Notes: a model not told the origin generated them from the sequence alone. A stretch of 37,366 nt of DNA from an uncultured Bacilli bacterium (GCA_910585335.1 CAJUCU010000001.1:1-37366); one strand, 5' to 3'; shown: positions 1 to 9,040, counted from the first letter of the stretch. Program-made: numbers and translations.

Positions 1-590
<590 letters not shown>

Positions 591-698
591 ATTTATTTTC
601 AGTTTGTTTGTTCTACTTTTTTTTCCTAGCTACTCAAAATTGACGTTTTACTTAGTTTTCAAAGATCATTTTTTCTGCTTTTCACAAGTTGCATTACC

Positions 699-727
699 AA
701 TATATCAAATGCTTTTGTCAATGTCAA
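699..727 (-). promoter_or_regulatory. rrn promoter P2 (proximal)
   Basis: On the minus strand TTGACA (complement of 722-727) is followed after 17 bases by TATATT (complement of 699-704), about 100 bases before the 16S 5' end. Tandem promoters are normal for rRNA operons. Confidence 0.8.
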
Positions 728-909
728 CACTTTTTTGAAAATTTTTTCAATTTTTTTTGACATCGTTTTAGACATAATTTAACAGTCGACATTTTCCATA
801 TTTTCTTCCCTTATCTAAGATATGAAAGATTTCAGAAAATATTCACTTTACATCTAAAAAATTTGATTTTATTGTTTGTTTTACACGGTTTTTCCCGCCG
901 TGCTCATTT

Positions 910-938
910 AATATAACAAACAAGTTTTTAAATGTCAA
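910..938 (-). promoter_or_regulatory. rrn promoter P1 (distal)
   Basis: On the minus strand TTGACA (complement of 933-938) is followed after 17 bases by TATATT (complement of 910-915). It has the same architecture as the proximal promoter and points at the 16S gene. Confidence 0.75.
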
Positions 939-1011
939 CAAAAAAATACAGAAAATTTGCATTTTTTTGTATTATATGCAATTTTTCTTATTTTTTTACC
1001 TTTTTTCAAAG

Positions 1012-1044
1012 AAAAAACAATAGTTTTTCAGGCTATTGTTTTTT
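1012..1044 (-). terminator. Rho-independent terminator after the DUF402 gene
   Basis: A 10-12 bp stem (AAAACAATAG / CTATTGTTTT) with a 9-nt loop is flanked by A and T runs. It lies immediately after the stop codon of the DUF402 gene on the minus strand and separates it from the rRNA promoters. Confidence 0.85.
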
Positions 1045-1046
1045 AA

Positions 1047-1586
1047 TTATTTTTCTGTAACTATCATTTTTTTGTAAATTTCGTAGTATTTTTCTACAGT
1101 TCCTGGTTCAAATGCCCCACTTTTTTCACGCACTAGTTCAATTAAAGTAGTTAATTCCTTCTTTAAAATCTTATCTAAATCATCGGAATAGTTCATCATT
1201 CCTTTATGATATTTGTATTCTCCTCTATCTAATACTTTGAATGAACCATCAGGAAACACTCTTAAATCTAAGTCATAATCAATATATTTGATTGTGTTTT
1301 CCTCTATAATAAAGGGGGATGCAATATTACAATAATAATAAATACCATTTTCTTTATATTGGCCAATAATATTGAACCAACTATTTTTAAAGAAATAAAG
1401 CACTGCTGGTTCTCTCGTTCTCCAAGTACAGCCATTCGATTCTGTTACTTTTGTTCTTTTATTACCAAAAATTAAGTAATCCTCATGTATTTCTAGAAGA
1501 ACTGCTTCATCCCAAGCTCTGTGAATTTTATGATTATGCTTATAACTATGAATTTGATATCTTTTTCCTACTTTCAAATTATTCAT
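1047..1586 (-). CDS. DUF402-domain nucleoside tri/diphosphatase-like protein
   Basis: A 179-aa protein with the features of the DUF402 family: an N-terminal part beginning MNNLKVGKRYQIHSYKHNHK, a central segment with W-N-I-I-G-Q and I-Y-Y-Y-C-N-I-A-S-P-F, then Y-I-D-Y-D-L-D-L-R-V-F-P-D-G, and a helical C-terminus. This matches the Staphylococcus Ntdp / Bacillus YgaC type (about 180 aa), known to hydrolyse nucleoside tri- and diphosphates with divalent metal; the acidic Y-D-L-D-L and F-P-D-G residues fit the metal site. Length is typical. The gene is monocistronic, closed by a strong terminator, and lies head-on toward the rRNA promoter region. Function is by family resemblance; the real substrate is not visible. 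Confidence 0.85.
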   Translation of the reverse strand: MNNLKVGKRYQIHSYKHNHKIHRAWDEAVLLEIHEDYLIFGNKRTKVTESNGCTWRTREPAVLYFFKNSWFNIIGQYKENGIYYYCNIASPFIIEENTIKYIDYDLDLRVFPDGSFKVLDRGEYKYHKGMMNYSDDLDKILKKELTTLIELVREKSGAFEPGTVEKYYEIYKKMIVTEK

Positions 1587-1646
1587 TTTTATACCTCGTC
1601 TTCCGTTTCTTATTATATCTTTTTTTCCTTATTTTTTCAAATTAAA

Positions 1647-1673
1647 AATTGATGAGTATTTTTCCCATCAATT
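1647..1673 (-). terminator. Terminator of the ABC transporter operon
   Basis: Stem AATTGATG / CATCAATT with an 11-nt loop, followed on the minus strand by TTTTTAA. It overlaps the stop codon of the 54-aa membrane protein, which fits that small ORF being the last gene of the operon. Confidence 0.7.
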
Positions 1674-1836
1674 ATTTACGTGAAAAATAAGAAATAGCCC
1701 AACAAGCAATCGCAAAAAGAACTAAGGTAGAGATGGCTGGAAAAGCAGGGGATGATGTTACTTGATTTACAAATCGTTCTATCTTATCTGCCCAACTATC
1801 TAATGCCTGACTTACTTCATATCTCCATAAAATCAT
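1672..1836 (-). CDS. Small single-pass membrane protein (54 aa)
   Basis: A small ORF begins ATG at 1836 behind a GTGAGGA ribosome binding site and ends TAA inside the terminator stem. The product starts MILWRYEVSQALDSWADKIE, an amphipathic stretch, and continues into one hydrophobic segment (about residues 31-50, rich in A, I, L, F) ending S-R-K, so a single membrane span with a basic cytoplasmic tail is likely. It follows the DUF308 gene by 18 bases on the same strand and is probably co-transcribed with the ABC transporter. No family recognised. A small accessory subunit or modulator of the transporter would fit, but that is inference from position. Confidence 0.65.
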   Translation of the reverse strand: MILWRYEVSQALDSWADKIERFVNQVTSSPAFPAISTLVLFAIACWAISYFSRK

Positions 1837-1854
1837 TTTTCCTCACTATCCTTT

Positions 1855-2466
1855 TTACTTTCTCTTTTTTTGTTTTTCTTCCACTACTTCTGCTTCTAGC
1901 ACTTCATTTTCTAACGTTTTTTTGATTGTTACTACATTTTTCTTAATTGTATAGGTAGAAAAAATGTCTAAAATTGCATAAGTGATAATAAAACCACCAA
2001 TTATCTTTGTTAGAATGACAGCCCCTGCAAAGGGGTTAAATAATAGAATAATTCCACAAAGTGTACTAATAATAGAAATAAGCATTGTTGTTTTCCACAT
2101 TTTGTTGTGGATATTTTTTAATTCAAAGGCATATTGCAACTTCATAGCACTGTTAATAATAATACCTATCCCTATTACTATGGGGATAAAGCTTCCTATT
2201 ACTTGAGGATTCATAATAATGAGAAGACCAGCGGTGGCTGTTACGACACCATAGACAATATTTAGCTCTGAGAAACTATCTTTCATTTTTGTTCGAAAGA
2301 AATTAATAATTGCTGTTAAACCTGCTGCAATTAAACAGCCTCCTATAATATAGGAAATAGAAATAATCGTTGCTTCTGACTCAAATATTAATAATATTCC
2401 TAATACTAGTAAAATGAATGATGTAATTAGAGATGATTTATAAAATGCTTTTAGTACTTTTTCCAT
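1855..2466 (-). CDS. DUF308/HdeD-like membrane protein
   Basis: A 203-aa protein with six predicted membrane spans in three hairpins (about residues 13-60, 72-108 and 125-170), short loops and a charged Lys/Glu-rich tail ending E-K-Q-K-K-R-K. The even spacing and the G-I-L-L-I-F and G-I-I-L-L-F-N-P repeats at hairpin starts are typical of the DUF308 (HdeD) family. In Bacillota these proteins have no firmly established biochemical role. Its start lies 8 bases after the stop of the ABC transporter gene, so the two are translationally close and likely one operon. It may be an accessory membrane component, but that is inference. Confidence 0.8.
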   Translation of the reverse strand: MEKVLKAFYKSSLITSFILLVLGILLIFESEATIISISYIIGGCLIAAGLTAIINFFRTKMKDSFSELNIVYGVVTATAGLLIIMNPQVIGSFIPIVIGIGIIINSAMKLQYAFELKNIHNKMWKTTMLISIISTLCGIILLFNPFAGAVILTKIIGGFIITYAILDIFSTYTIKKNVVTIKKTLENEVLEAEVVEEKQKKRK

Positions 2467-2474
2467 ACTTCCTC

Positions 2475-4781
2475 CTATTCTGTTCGTAATGATTCTACAG
2501 CATCTTTATTAGATGCAACTCGTGCAGGGATAAATCCACTAATCATTGTAAGAATCACGCTGATTGTTATTAGTATTATAGCATGAATTGGGTTCATTTT
2601 GGCAACATTTTCAAGTTTTGATAGATTTTCGATTGCTATATTCGTTGGAATCACTAAAAGTCTAGCGATCAAAATTCCAAGAGTTCCTGAAAAAATACCG
2701 ATTATGAACGTTTCAGCTAAAAATACCCGTTTAATATCTTTCTTTCTGGCTCCAAGAGAACGTAAAATACCAATTTCTTTTGTTCTTTCTAATACTGATA
2801 TATAGGTAATGATACCAATCATAATAGAAGAGACAATTAAAGAGATTGACGAGAATGCTACTAAAACAATCGTAATTGCATCCATAATATTTCCTGAAAG
2901 AGAAGATATCATTCCTGCCATGTCTGTATATTCAACGCGCTCCTCTTCTGTTTTTTTATCATTATACTTATCTAGATAAGTGACTATATTATCTTTACTT
3001 TTAAAATCTTTTGGATAAATATAGATAGCACTTGGTGTACTTTCAGCGCCTAAATACGCTAACATTATTTTTTTCGTATTTGTTTTACTATCTTCTTCAA
3101 ATACCTGATGACTCAAAACGTTGTAATCCTTTTCTTGCTGTGCTTTTACAATTTCTGAGTCTTTATTCTTTTCTACTACTAATTCTGTCAATGCATTTGT
3201 ATATGCTATTCCACTACCATTTGCTAGTATTTCTTTTTCTTCTTTACAACGAATAATCGCTTGTACCTTAATTGGGATACTATTTTCATTTTGATAAAGG
3301 GAAGCTAAATCCTTTTTAGGAACAAAGTACTCACCTATTTGTTCATAATAATCATTATTTAGTATCAATTTTAGTTCTTTATTTAAAATATCGTTAAAAC
3401 TCACTTCTTTTCCTGTTAGGCCTAATTGTTTTAAAGTAGATTCGTCCATTTGATTTTTACTATCTACTTGCAAAATTAAACCTACTTCGTCATTATTAAT
3501 CTTTCCTGCCAAAACATCGTAATTGTTTTCCACAATTCCTTTGTCATCTTCGTTTGGATTGGTTGGAAGTAGTGTCCATGGCATCATCATATTCGTGGTG
3601 GATACTAATTCATATCCTTTCTCTTCATTATGCACCACTAAATTAATGGCTGTACTTTTTTGATATGAAATACCCGATATATTTTTTTTATCCATTTTCT
3701 TTAAATAGTCTACATATTCTTCTGTAATATTATTATGATGCGTTACTTGCTCCATCTTATTTTCAGTCACATAGATTTTTTTCTTTGATGGATAACTTTC
3801 TTTGCTATTATCTTTTTGATGTATTTTAGTCATTGTTTCTTCATCCATGTTCATTGATTGCTCAGCGATAATAATTGGGGCATCTGATAGAGAATCCTTT
3901 TCAAAATTATCAATTTCTATTTTAAAACCATTTGATAGTGCCAAAATAAGAGCAATACCAATAATACCAATACTTGCTGCAAAGGCAGTCAGTGCTGTTC
4001 TACCTTTTTTGGTTTTAATATTATTAAAAGATAAGTTTAAAGCAGTCAAGAAGTTCATCGCTGTCTTTTTTATATTAAACATCTTATGCTCTTTTTCTTC
4101 TTTGGATACTGCTCTTGTGTCTTCTAGCATCTCTCCATCTTGCATTTTGACGATTCTAGTTGCATATTCTTCGGCTAGTTCTTTATTATGGGTTACCATG
4201 ATGACTAATTTATCTTTCGCAATATCTGCAATTAGTTCCATGATTTGTTTACTTATTTTAGAGTCGAGTGCTCCTGTTGGCTCATCTGCTAAGATGATAT
4301 CTGGATCATTGGCTAAGGCTCTTGCTATGGCTACTCTTTGCATTTGGCCTCCAGATAGTTGATTTGGTAATTTATGCTTATGCTTTTCTAATCCAACTCT
4401 TTCTAGGAGTTCTTCTGCTTTTTTCCTTTTTTCCCCTTTTCCAATTCCACTTAGTGTCATTCCTAACTCTACATTTTCTAAAACAGAAATATGGCTAATC
4501 AAATTATAACTTTGGAAAATAAAACCAACACAATTATTACGATAAGCATCCCATTCTGTCTCTTTAAATTTTTTAGTAGATTTTTGATTGATGATTAAAT
4601 CACCACTATCATAGCGATCTAGACCGCCAATGATATTTAGAAGGGTTGTTTTTCCACTCCCACTTGGTCCTAATATAGCAACAAATTCATTTTGTCGGAA
4701 TTTTAGACTGAAATCTTTTAGGGCAGCTTGAGAAAAACCTCCTGTATGATATGTTTTTTTAATATTTTTTAATTCTAACAT
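2475..4781 (-). CDS. ABC transporter, fused ATPase and FtsX-type permease (MacB-like)
   Basis: 768 aa. The N-terminal ATPase (about 1-225) has Walker A G-P-S-G-S-G-K-T at 38-45, Q-loop near Q90, signature LSGGQ at 142-146, Walker B I-I-L-A-D-E-P at 162-168 with D-loop A-L-D-S, and H-loop M-V-T-H-N. A linker leads to one membrane span (about 260-283), then a large extracytoplasmic region of roughly 330 aa, then three C-terminal spans with the FtsX-type motif E-R-T-K-E-I-G-I-L-R-S-L-G-A. This four-span ATPase-first layout is that of MacB/LolCDE-type mechanotransmission transporters, which move lipids, peptides or antibiotics rather than small solutes. It heads an operon with the DUF308 protein and a 54-aa membrane peptide. 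Substrate not predictable; antimicrobial peptide resistance or lipoprotein handling are possible. Confidence 0.9.
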   Translation of the reverse strand: MLELKNIKKTYHTGGFSQAALKDFSLKFRQNEFVAILGPSGSGKTTLLNIIGGLDRYDSGDLIINQKSTKKFKETEWDAYRNNCVGFIFQSYNLISHISVLENVELGMTLSGIGKGEKRKKAEELLERVGLEKHKHKLPNQLSGGQMQRVAIARALANDPDIILADEPTGALDSKISKQIMELIADIAKDKLVIMVTHNKELAEEYATRIVKMQDGEMLEDTRAVSKEEKEHKMFNIKKTAMNFLTALNLSFNNIKTKKGRTALTAFAASIGIIGIALILALSNGFKIEIDNFEKDSLSDAPIIIAEQSMNMDEETMTKIHQKDNSKESYPSKKKIYVTENKMEQVTHHNNITEEYVDYLKKMDKKNISGISYQKSTAINLVVHNEEKGYELVSTTNMMMPWTLLPTNPNEDDKGIVENNYDVLAGKINNDEVGLILQVDSKNQMDESTLKQLGLTGKEVSFNDILNKELKLILNNDYYEQIGEYFVPKKDLASLYQNENSIPIKVQAIIRCKEEKEILANGSGIAYTNALTELVVEKNKDSEIVKAQQEKDYNVLSHQVFEEDSKTNTKKIMLAYLGAESTPSAIYIYPKDFKSKDNIVTYLDKYNDKKTEEERVEYTDMAGMISSLSGNIMDAITIVLVAFSSISLIVSSIMIGIITYISVLERTKEIGILRSLGARKKDIKRVFLAETFIIGIFSGTLGILIARLLVIPTNIAIENLSKLENVAKMNPIHAIILITISVILTMISGFIPARVASNKDAVESLRTE

Positions 4782-4831
4782 TTCTGCTCCTTTCTATTAT
4801 TATCATACTACATTATCTTGTAATTTACATC

Positions 4832-4860
4832 AAAAAAGAAACATCTTATTCATATGTTTC
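4832..4860 (-). terminator. Terminator after the 645-aa repeat protein
   Basis: Stem GAAACAT / ATGTTTC (4838-4844 and 4854-4860), loop of 9, followed on the minus strand by TTTTTT. It overlaps the stop codon of the 645-aa gene. Confidence 0.75.
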
Positions 4861-6796
4861 ATTTTTTCTTCGTAACTATTTTTTCTTTAGTAGCGGTTAA
4901 TGCAACTAGTTCATCTATTTGCATACGAGCATTGTTTACATGATAAACTTCTTCTTTTGTCATCTGTTCTTTTCTTATTATACGCTTTTTTTCATCATCG
5001 CTATAGAAATTCCAATCTATTACATATTCTCTAAGCAGTTGCTTTCTGTTATGTCGTTCTTTTTCTTCTCCGCTTAAATATTCGCTATATAATTCTAATG
5101 GCATAAAGAATGCTTCTTCTACTTCTTCACCAGATAGTTTATATTTTTCTATTTTTTCTAATTTTTTTTCTTGAGTTAGTTCTAAGCCTACTTCCATTTT
5201 TTGGTATTCTCTCATTGTTACATTATATTCACAAAGACAATTCTTTAATATTCTTAATTCCTCTTTCGACAAATGATATGTTTGGGCAAGTGAATCGGCT
5301 AGTTGTCTTGTTTGATAAGGTGTTTCATCTCCGTTTAATTGCATTTTTAAATATTGAAGTGGTACTTCTACCCATTCATACCTCGGTATTTCATTATTTT
5401 TTAAGAATATATCATCACAGATTGCTTCTTCTAATGGCATTATTTCTTCACTCATCTTTTTTAAAATAGAAGCAGCGTTCAAATTTAGGCTTTTTAAGAT
5501 TCCTGGCATATGATAACCATACCTTTCATAAATCCAACTACTTGCTAATAGTTTAGAGCACTTACTTTCAGCTACTACCCTATCTATTAGTTGATCTGCG
5601 GTTTCATTTGGAAAGATTTCATGATACTTTAAAACCTGATTTCGTATTTCTTGTTTGGAAATACTAGTAGACTTTTGTTCTGGTATGGGTTCTGTAATTA
5701 TTTGTTTTTTTCTAGTTTCTTGCAAACATTTTACTACCCAATACGCTTTTTCCTCATACTCACAAGAAAGAAGTGTTTGACTTTTAAAAATAGACTCTAG
5801 GCTTTCTTCCTGATATCTTTTGTAATTATTCTTATTTATATTATCAAATATCCCTTGGTATTCCCAAAATTCCCGTTCATTTTTTGATAAATTATTGTAA
5901 TTTTTTCTTAAAGATGCCAGCCTTGACACTAAGTTCACTTCTTTTCCTTCTGCTATTTCTACTTTTGGATTATGTTTTTTATCATTAATTGGCAGCACTT
6001 TGTCTTTATTTTCACTTTTAAAAATACTATAAGCTTGTCTGGTTTCCATTTCAAATTGTATTTTTCTCATTGGCTGTTTATTGTAGTTAAGAGGAATATT
6101 TCTCCAGTATTTTAATAGAAGCATTTCTTGGTGTTTTCTGTATGACATTTCATCATTTTCAAAAATTCCTTTTTTTATCCAATATTCTCTTTCTTCTTCT
6201 GACAGCATAGATGGTTTTTTTCTTATATTAGTTAGTCTATTTCTAATAGCAATATTTTTTCCGTTTGAAATCACTATGGATACATCACGCGGCATATAAG
6301 GCGTATCTGGATTTTGTCGTAACCACATTTCATATGCTTCCCTATATTCTGTTTCTGTGCGATACAATTTTTCCTTTTTTAAATATTTTCCCCAACGTTT
6401 TTTATCTTCCTCTGATAATTGTTGGGGGGTTAATTTCATACTACTAACTTTTTTTCCAAAGTTTAGTACTTTCCCATTTTTTAATGTTACCTTTTCACAA
6501 GTCCTGATTCGATTTTCTCCTGGATGATTTTGTTCCCATATTTCTAGCGCTTCTAGTCTATCTGCATCTGTCATTGTTACATATTCTTTTTTCAAGTACT
6601 TTCCCCAACGTTTTTTATCTTCCTCTGATAATTGTTGGGTTTTTGATTTCATCTTACTAACTTTTTTTCCAAGGTTTAGTACTTTCCCATTTTTTAATGT
6701 TACCTTTTCACAAGTCCTGATTCGATTTTCTCCTGGATGATTTTGTTCCCATATTTCTAGCGCTTCTAACCATTCCTCTTTTGTAAGTTTTACCAT
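4859..6796 (-). CDS. 645-aa protein with N-terminal tandem repeats resembling helicase-associated domains
   Basis: Unrecognised as a named protein. The first ~310 residues are four units of ~65-71 aa with the pattern A-L-E-I-W-E-Q-N-H-P ... L-K-N-G-K-V-L-N-x-G-K-K ... L-S-E-E-D-K-K-R-W-x-K-Y. Units 1 (about 10-71) and 2 (about 81-142) are nearly identical; units 3 (about 150-211) and 4 (about 250-315) have diverged but keep the L-S-x-x-E-R-E-x-W core. The pattern of a conserved Trp, Asn-Gly-Lys and a terminal Leu-Ser-x-x-x-x-x-x-W recalls the helicase-associated (HA) domain of bacterial proteins. The remaining ~330 residues are charged and helical without a clear enzyme motif. No signal peptide or membrane span, so cytoplasmic; a nucleic-acid-binding role is a guess. 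GGGGAG ribosome binding site 9 bases before ATG. Flanked by its own terminator and that of gpsA. Confidence 0.75.
   Translation of the reverse strand: MVKLTKEEWLEALEIWEQNHPGENRIRTCEKVTLKNGKVLNLGKKVSKMKSKTQQLSEEDKKRWGKYLKKEYVTMTDADRLEALEIWEQNHPGENRIRTCEKVTLKNGKVLNFGKKVSSMKLTPQQLSEEDKKRWGKYLKKEKLYRTETEYREAYEMWLRQNPDTPYMPRDVSIVISNGKNIAIRNRLTNIRKKPSMLSEEEREYWIKKGIFENDEMSYRKHQEMLLLKYWRNIPLNYNKQPMRKIQFEMETRQAYSIFKSENKDKVLPINDKKHNPKVEIAEGKEVNLVSRLASLRKNYNNLSKNEREFWEYQGIFDNINKNNYKRYQEESLESIFKSQTLLSCEYEEKAYWVVKCLQETRKKQIITEPIPEQKSTSISKQEIRNQVLKYHEIFPNETADQLIDRVVAESKCSKLLASSWIYERYGYHMPGILKSLNLNAASILKKMSEEIMPLEEAICDDIFLKNNEIPRYEWVEVPLQYLKMQLNGDETPYQTRQLADSLAQTYHLSKEELRILKNCLCEYNVTMREYQKMEVGLELTQEKKLEKIEKYKLSGEEVEEAFFMPLELYSEYLSGEEKERHNRKQLLREYVIDWNFYSDDEKKRIIRKEQMTKEEVYHVNNARMQIDELVALTATKEKIVTKKK
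6371..6769 (-). repeat. Two near-identical 213-bp tandem repeats inside the 645-aa gene
   Basis: The word CACAAGTCCTGATTCGATT occurs at 6496 and again at 6709, giving a 213-bp (71-codon) period. The surrounding ~185 bases of each copy differ at only a handful of positions (for example the MKSKTQQ versus MKLTPQQ segment), so the in-frame duplication is recent. Confidence 0.9.
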
Positions 6797-6802
6797 TGAT
6801 AT

Positions 6803-6818
6803 CTCCCCTTTTTGGGAG
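6803..6818 (-). promoter_or_regulatory. Hairpin covering the ribosome binding site of the 645-aa gene
   Basis: On the minus strand CTCCC-AAAAAG-GGGAG forms a tight 5-bp GC-rich stem whose 3' arm is the Shine-Dalgarno GGGGAG, 7-9 bases from the ATG at 6796. In a genome this AT-rich such a stem is unusual and could lower or tune translation. Confidence 0.5.
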
Positions 6819-6844
6819 CTTATTATAACTGAAAACTAAAAAAA

Positions 6845-6873
6845 AGTCCAGTTTTTTTTAACAGACTTCTTTT
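6845..6873 (-). terminator. Terminator after gpsA
   Basis: Arms AAGTC / GACTT, partly extended inward, are followed on the minus strand by eight T residues, shortly after the gpsA stop codon at 6886. Confidence 0.6.
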
Positions 6874-6885
6874 ATTTACTCGCAT

Positions 6886-7860
6886 TTAGGACGTTTTTTC
6901 CACAAGTTTTATTAATAACTCTTCCGCATTTTCACCTTTTACACAGATATCATAAATTTTTTCCACAAGTGGAGCGCTTATTTTTTTTCTTTTCAACAAA
7001 TCATATAGTGAATTTAGAGTATATAGACCTTCAATGGTTGTTTTTTCCTCATATTCTTCTAAATCTGGACTTTTGCTGCCCACTTTTATCCCATAGGTGT
7101 AATTTCTACTTTTTACACTGTTACAAGTCAACAGAAAATCTCCTATTCCTGCATAATTTAAAATGGTTTCTTTTCTACCACCGATTTCTTCTAGCAGTCT
7201 AATCATTTCTTCTAGTGCTTGCTTTTCAAATAGTGCTTTTGTTGAATCACTTTGACCTAGTCCATCAATCATTCCAGTGGCTATTGCCATTACATTTTTT
7301 ATTCCACCACACAACTCTACACCAATCACATCTTTTGTTTTCTCTATCATTAAATGTTTACTTCTCAGTGCTAGGGCTACTTTTTCTGCCACTTCACTTT
7401 CTTTACTGGCAATGGTTAAGGCACAGATGGTATCTTTTGCTAGATCAATTGCAAAAGTTGGCCCACTTAAAACGGCTACTTTTTTCGTTTTTACATGCTT
7501 TTCTAAAAGTTCATGGGCGAACAGCCCCTCTTTTTGTTCAATTCCCTTGGTGGCAATGCAAACCACTTGATCCTCTCCTATATATTCTTTGGCCTCTTTC
7601 ATCGTATCATCGAAAAAGGCTAGCGGAATGGCAATGATTAATAAATCTTGTTCTTCACAAACTTCTTTTAAATTCGTTGTAAAAATTATATCTTCTTCTA
7701 ACTTGATTTGTGGTAATACCGTTTTATTTTCTCTTGTTGTTTTTAATAACTCTCTTTCTTCTTCAAATTTTGTCCACATCGTTAAATGGTGATGATTCTT
7801 TTTTAAGGCTTTGGCTAATGCTAATCCATAAGCACCTGTTCCTAAAATTCCTATTTTCAT
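6886..7860 (-). CDS. gpsA: NAD(P)+-dependent glycerol-3-phosphate dehydrogenase
   Basis: 324 aa, the usual GpsA length. It reduces dihydroxyacetone phosphate to sn-glycerol 3-phosphate for phospholipid synthesis in the cytoplasm. The start shows the Rossmann fingerprint G7-T-G9-A-Y-G12; further conserved pieces are I-P-L-A-F (about 78-82), the A-T-K-G-I (about 103-107), L-S-G-P-T-F-A (131-137), and the catalytic lysine motif G-G-I-K188-N, followed by G-I-G-D-F-L-L-T-C. The start codon has a GGAGGAAAAA ribosome binding site. The DUF3048 gene lies 12 bases upstream on the same strand, so both probably form one operon ended by the terminator at 6845-6873. The GpsA C-terminus is complete. Confidence 0.97.
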   Translation of the reverse strand: MKIGILGTGAYGLALAKALKKNHHHLTMWTKFEEERELLKTTRENKTVLPQIKLEEDIIFTTNLKEVCEEQDLLIIAIPLAFFDDTMKEAKEYIGEDQVVCIATKGIEQKEGLFAHELLEKHVKTKKVAVLSGPTFAIDLAKDTICALTIASKESEVAEKVALALRSKHLMIEKTKDVIGVELCGGIKNVMAIATGMIDGLGQSDSTKALFEKQALEEMIRLLEEIGGRKETILNYAGIGDFLLTCNSVKSRNYTYGIKVGSKSPDLEEYEEKTTIEGLYTLNSLYDLLKRKKISAPLVEKIYDICVKGENAEELLIKLVEKTS

Positions 7861-7872
7861 TTTTTCCTCCTG

Positions 7873-8970
7873 TTAACTTATTTCTGGTCCGTAGGTAGGT
7901 GGCAACACCTGGATAAAGGTATTTCCATCATTGACATTTACTTTTGTTCCATCTAAATAGGTGTATGTTGTTTTATCTCGGCGTGACTTTTTTTGCCATT
8001 TGATTGCTCTACTATATCCATTTGTAATATAGTAACCATCCCCACTACCTACAGTATCTAAATCCTGTCTTCCATAACTGTCTAGCGTTTCATTTCTTAC
8101 TATCATAATAATAATATTTTTATAGTTTAGTTGCTCTTTTGTTGTTTTGTCATTATGAGGTGCTCCATTCATAAAACGTAAGTAAACTTTTCTTTCATTA
8201 TCATATTGGTAACTTCTTGTCTGTGCATTAGAATAACGTAGCGTTACTGTATTTGCCACTTGTGCAGGATTTGTTTCTTCTGTTGATTCTGCTTCAAAAT
8301 TCACCTCATCATAACTATAATCTAGCAACTTCCAGTCTTCATGTTCTAACTCATAACCTTCTTTTTCTGCTGCCTCATATAATTTTTCGGTCGTGGTAAA
8401 GACATTATGTGGTGCAGCGATAGTTTTATCTCGCCAGTAAGGAGCGGATAAATATAGACCATTGATGTTATTTACTTTTAGACTCTTTATATCATTTTCG
8501 GCATAAGTACTCCAACCAAAATGGGCATAAATTGCTTCACTTTCTAAAGCATAGTCTAAAAAGTAATGACGACTACTACGAACGGGACCAATTAAAGAAA
8601 CATCTTTATCTTTAAAAAGCGCCATAATCCTAGTTAATCCACCTTCTACTATGATTTCATAATTCAGAAAAGATTCTTGCAGACCAGCATGACTATTGTT
8701 ATTATTTCTCCCTGTGTTGTTATCAATCATAACGGCTATTGGTCTCTTTTTACTTTTTAAGTCTACAATCTCTAAATTTTTAATTTCCACTTCCTCTTGT
8801 TGTTCTTTTCTTTCTTCTACCTTTACTTCCTTTTTGGGTAGCAATAAGAAAGAAGTAACTACTGCTCCTATTATTACTAAAATACTGACTACTGTTATTA
8901 TGATTATTTTTCTTTTTTTCTTCCTTTTCTTAGCAAGTTCTACTTGTTCCTCCATTTCCTCTATTCTCAT
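7873..8970 (-). CDS. DUF3048 (YerB-like) membrane-anchored extracellular protein
   Basis: 365 aa. A basic N-terminus (A-K-K-R-K-K-K-R-K, about 14-22) precedes one membrane span (about 23-44), with the rest outside the cell. The ectodomain has the DUF3048 hallmarks: R-P-I-A-V-M-I-D-N near residue 78, Q-E-S-F-L-N-Y-E-I-I-V-E-G-G-L-T-R, G-P-V-R-S-S-R-H-Y-F, and a C-terminal half with R-F-M-N-G-A-P-H-N-D and K-W-Q-K-K-S. YerB-type proteins are widespread in Bacillota; their function is not established, though cell-envelope roles are suspected. An N-terminal anchor rather than a lipobox is used here. It has its own promoter (9002-9029) and lies 12 bases upstream of gpsA. Confidence 0.88.
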   Translation of the reverse strand: MRIEEMEEQVELAKKRKKKRKIIIITVVSILVIIGAVVTSFLLLPKKEVKVEERKEQQEEVEIKNLEIVDLKSKKRPIAVMIDNNTGRNNNNSHAGLQESFLNYEIIVEGGLTRIMALFKDKDVSLIGPVRSSRHYFLDYALESEAIYAHFGWSTYAENDIKSLKVNNINGLYLSAPYWRDKTIAAPHNVFTTTEKLYEAAEKEGYELEHEDWKLLDYSYDEVNFEAESTEETNPAQVANTVTLRYSNAQTRSYQYDNERKVYLRFMNGAPHNDKTTKEQLNYKNIIIMIVRNETLDSYGRQDLDTVGSGDGYYITNGYSRAIKWQKKSRRDKTTYTYLDGTKVNVNDGNTFIQVLPPTYGPEIS

Positions 8971-9001
8971 AACTTCCTCCTATTATAGTTTATCATAGCA
9001 T

Positions 9002-9029
9002 ATTATAAACCAGTTGTCATTATTGTCAC
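9002..9029 (-). promoter_or_regulatory. Promoter of the DUF3048-gpsA operon
   Basis: On the minus strand GTGACA (complement of 9024-9029), 16 bases, TATAAT (complement of 9002-9007), then an AGGAGG-type site and ATG at 8970. Confidence 0.65.
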
Positions 9030-9040
9030 TTTATTTATGT

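Larger units (their letters stand above)
591..1011 (-). other. rRNA operon leader and promoter region, no gene
   Basis: No open reading frame is credible in these ~420 very AT-rich bases. On the minus strand they hold two promoters (listed separately), a short GC-rich stem CACGG/CCGTG at about 882-901, and at about 652-667 the sequence TGATCTTTGAAAACTA, a leader motif common just upstream of 16S in Firmicutes and resembling a boxA/processing region. The motif identity is from memory of Firmicutes leaders. Confidence 0.7.

Noticed and set aside
3847..4362. Long opposite-strand open frame (171 codons) inside the ABC transporter gene; a similar one at 7215-7637 inside gpsA.
   Set aside because: Both lie antisense to strongly recognisable genes, have no ribosome binding site, and encode sequence typical of mirrored codons.
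6371..6769. Repeated units as a possible CRISPR array.
   Set aside because: The units are 213 bp, in frame and protein-coding with no short repeat/spacer alternation. No CRISPR array was seen anywhere in the window.
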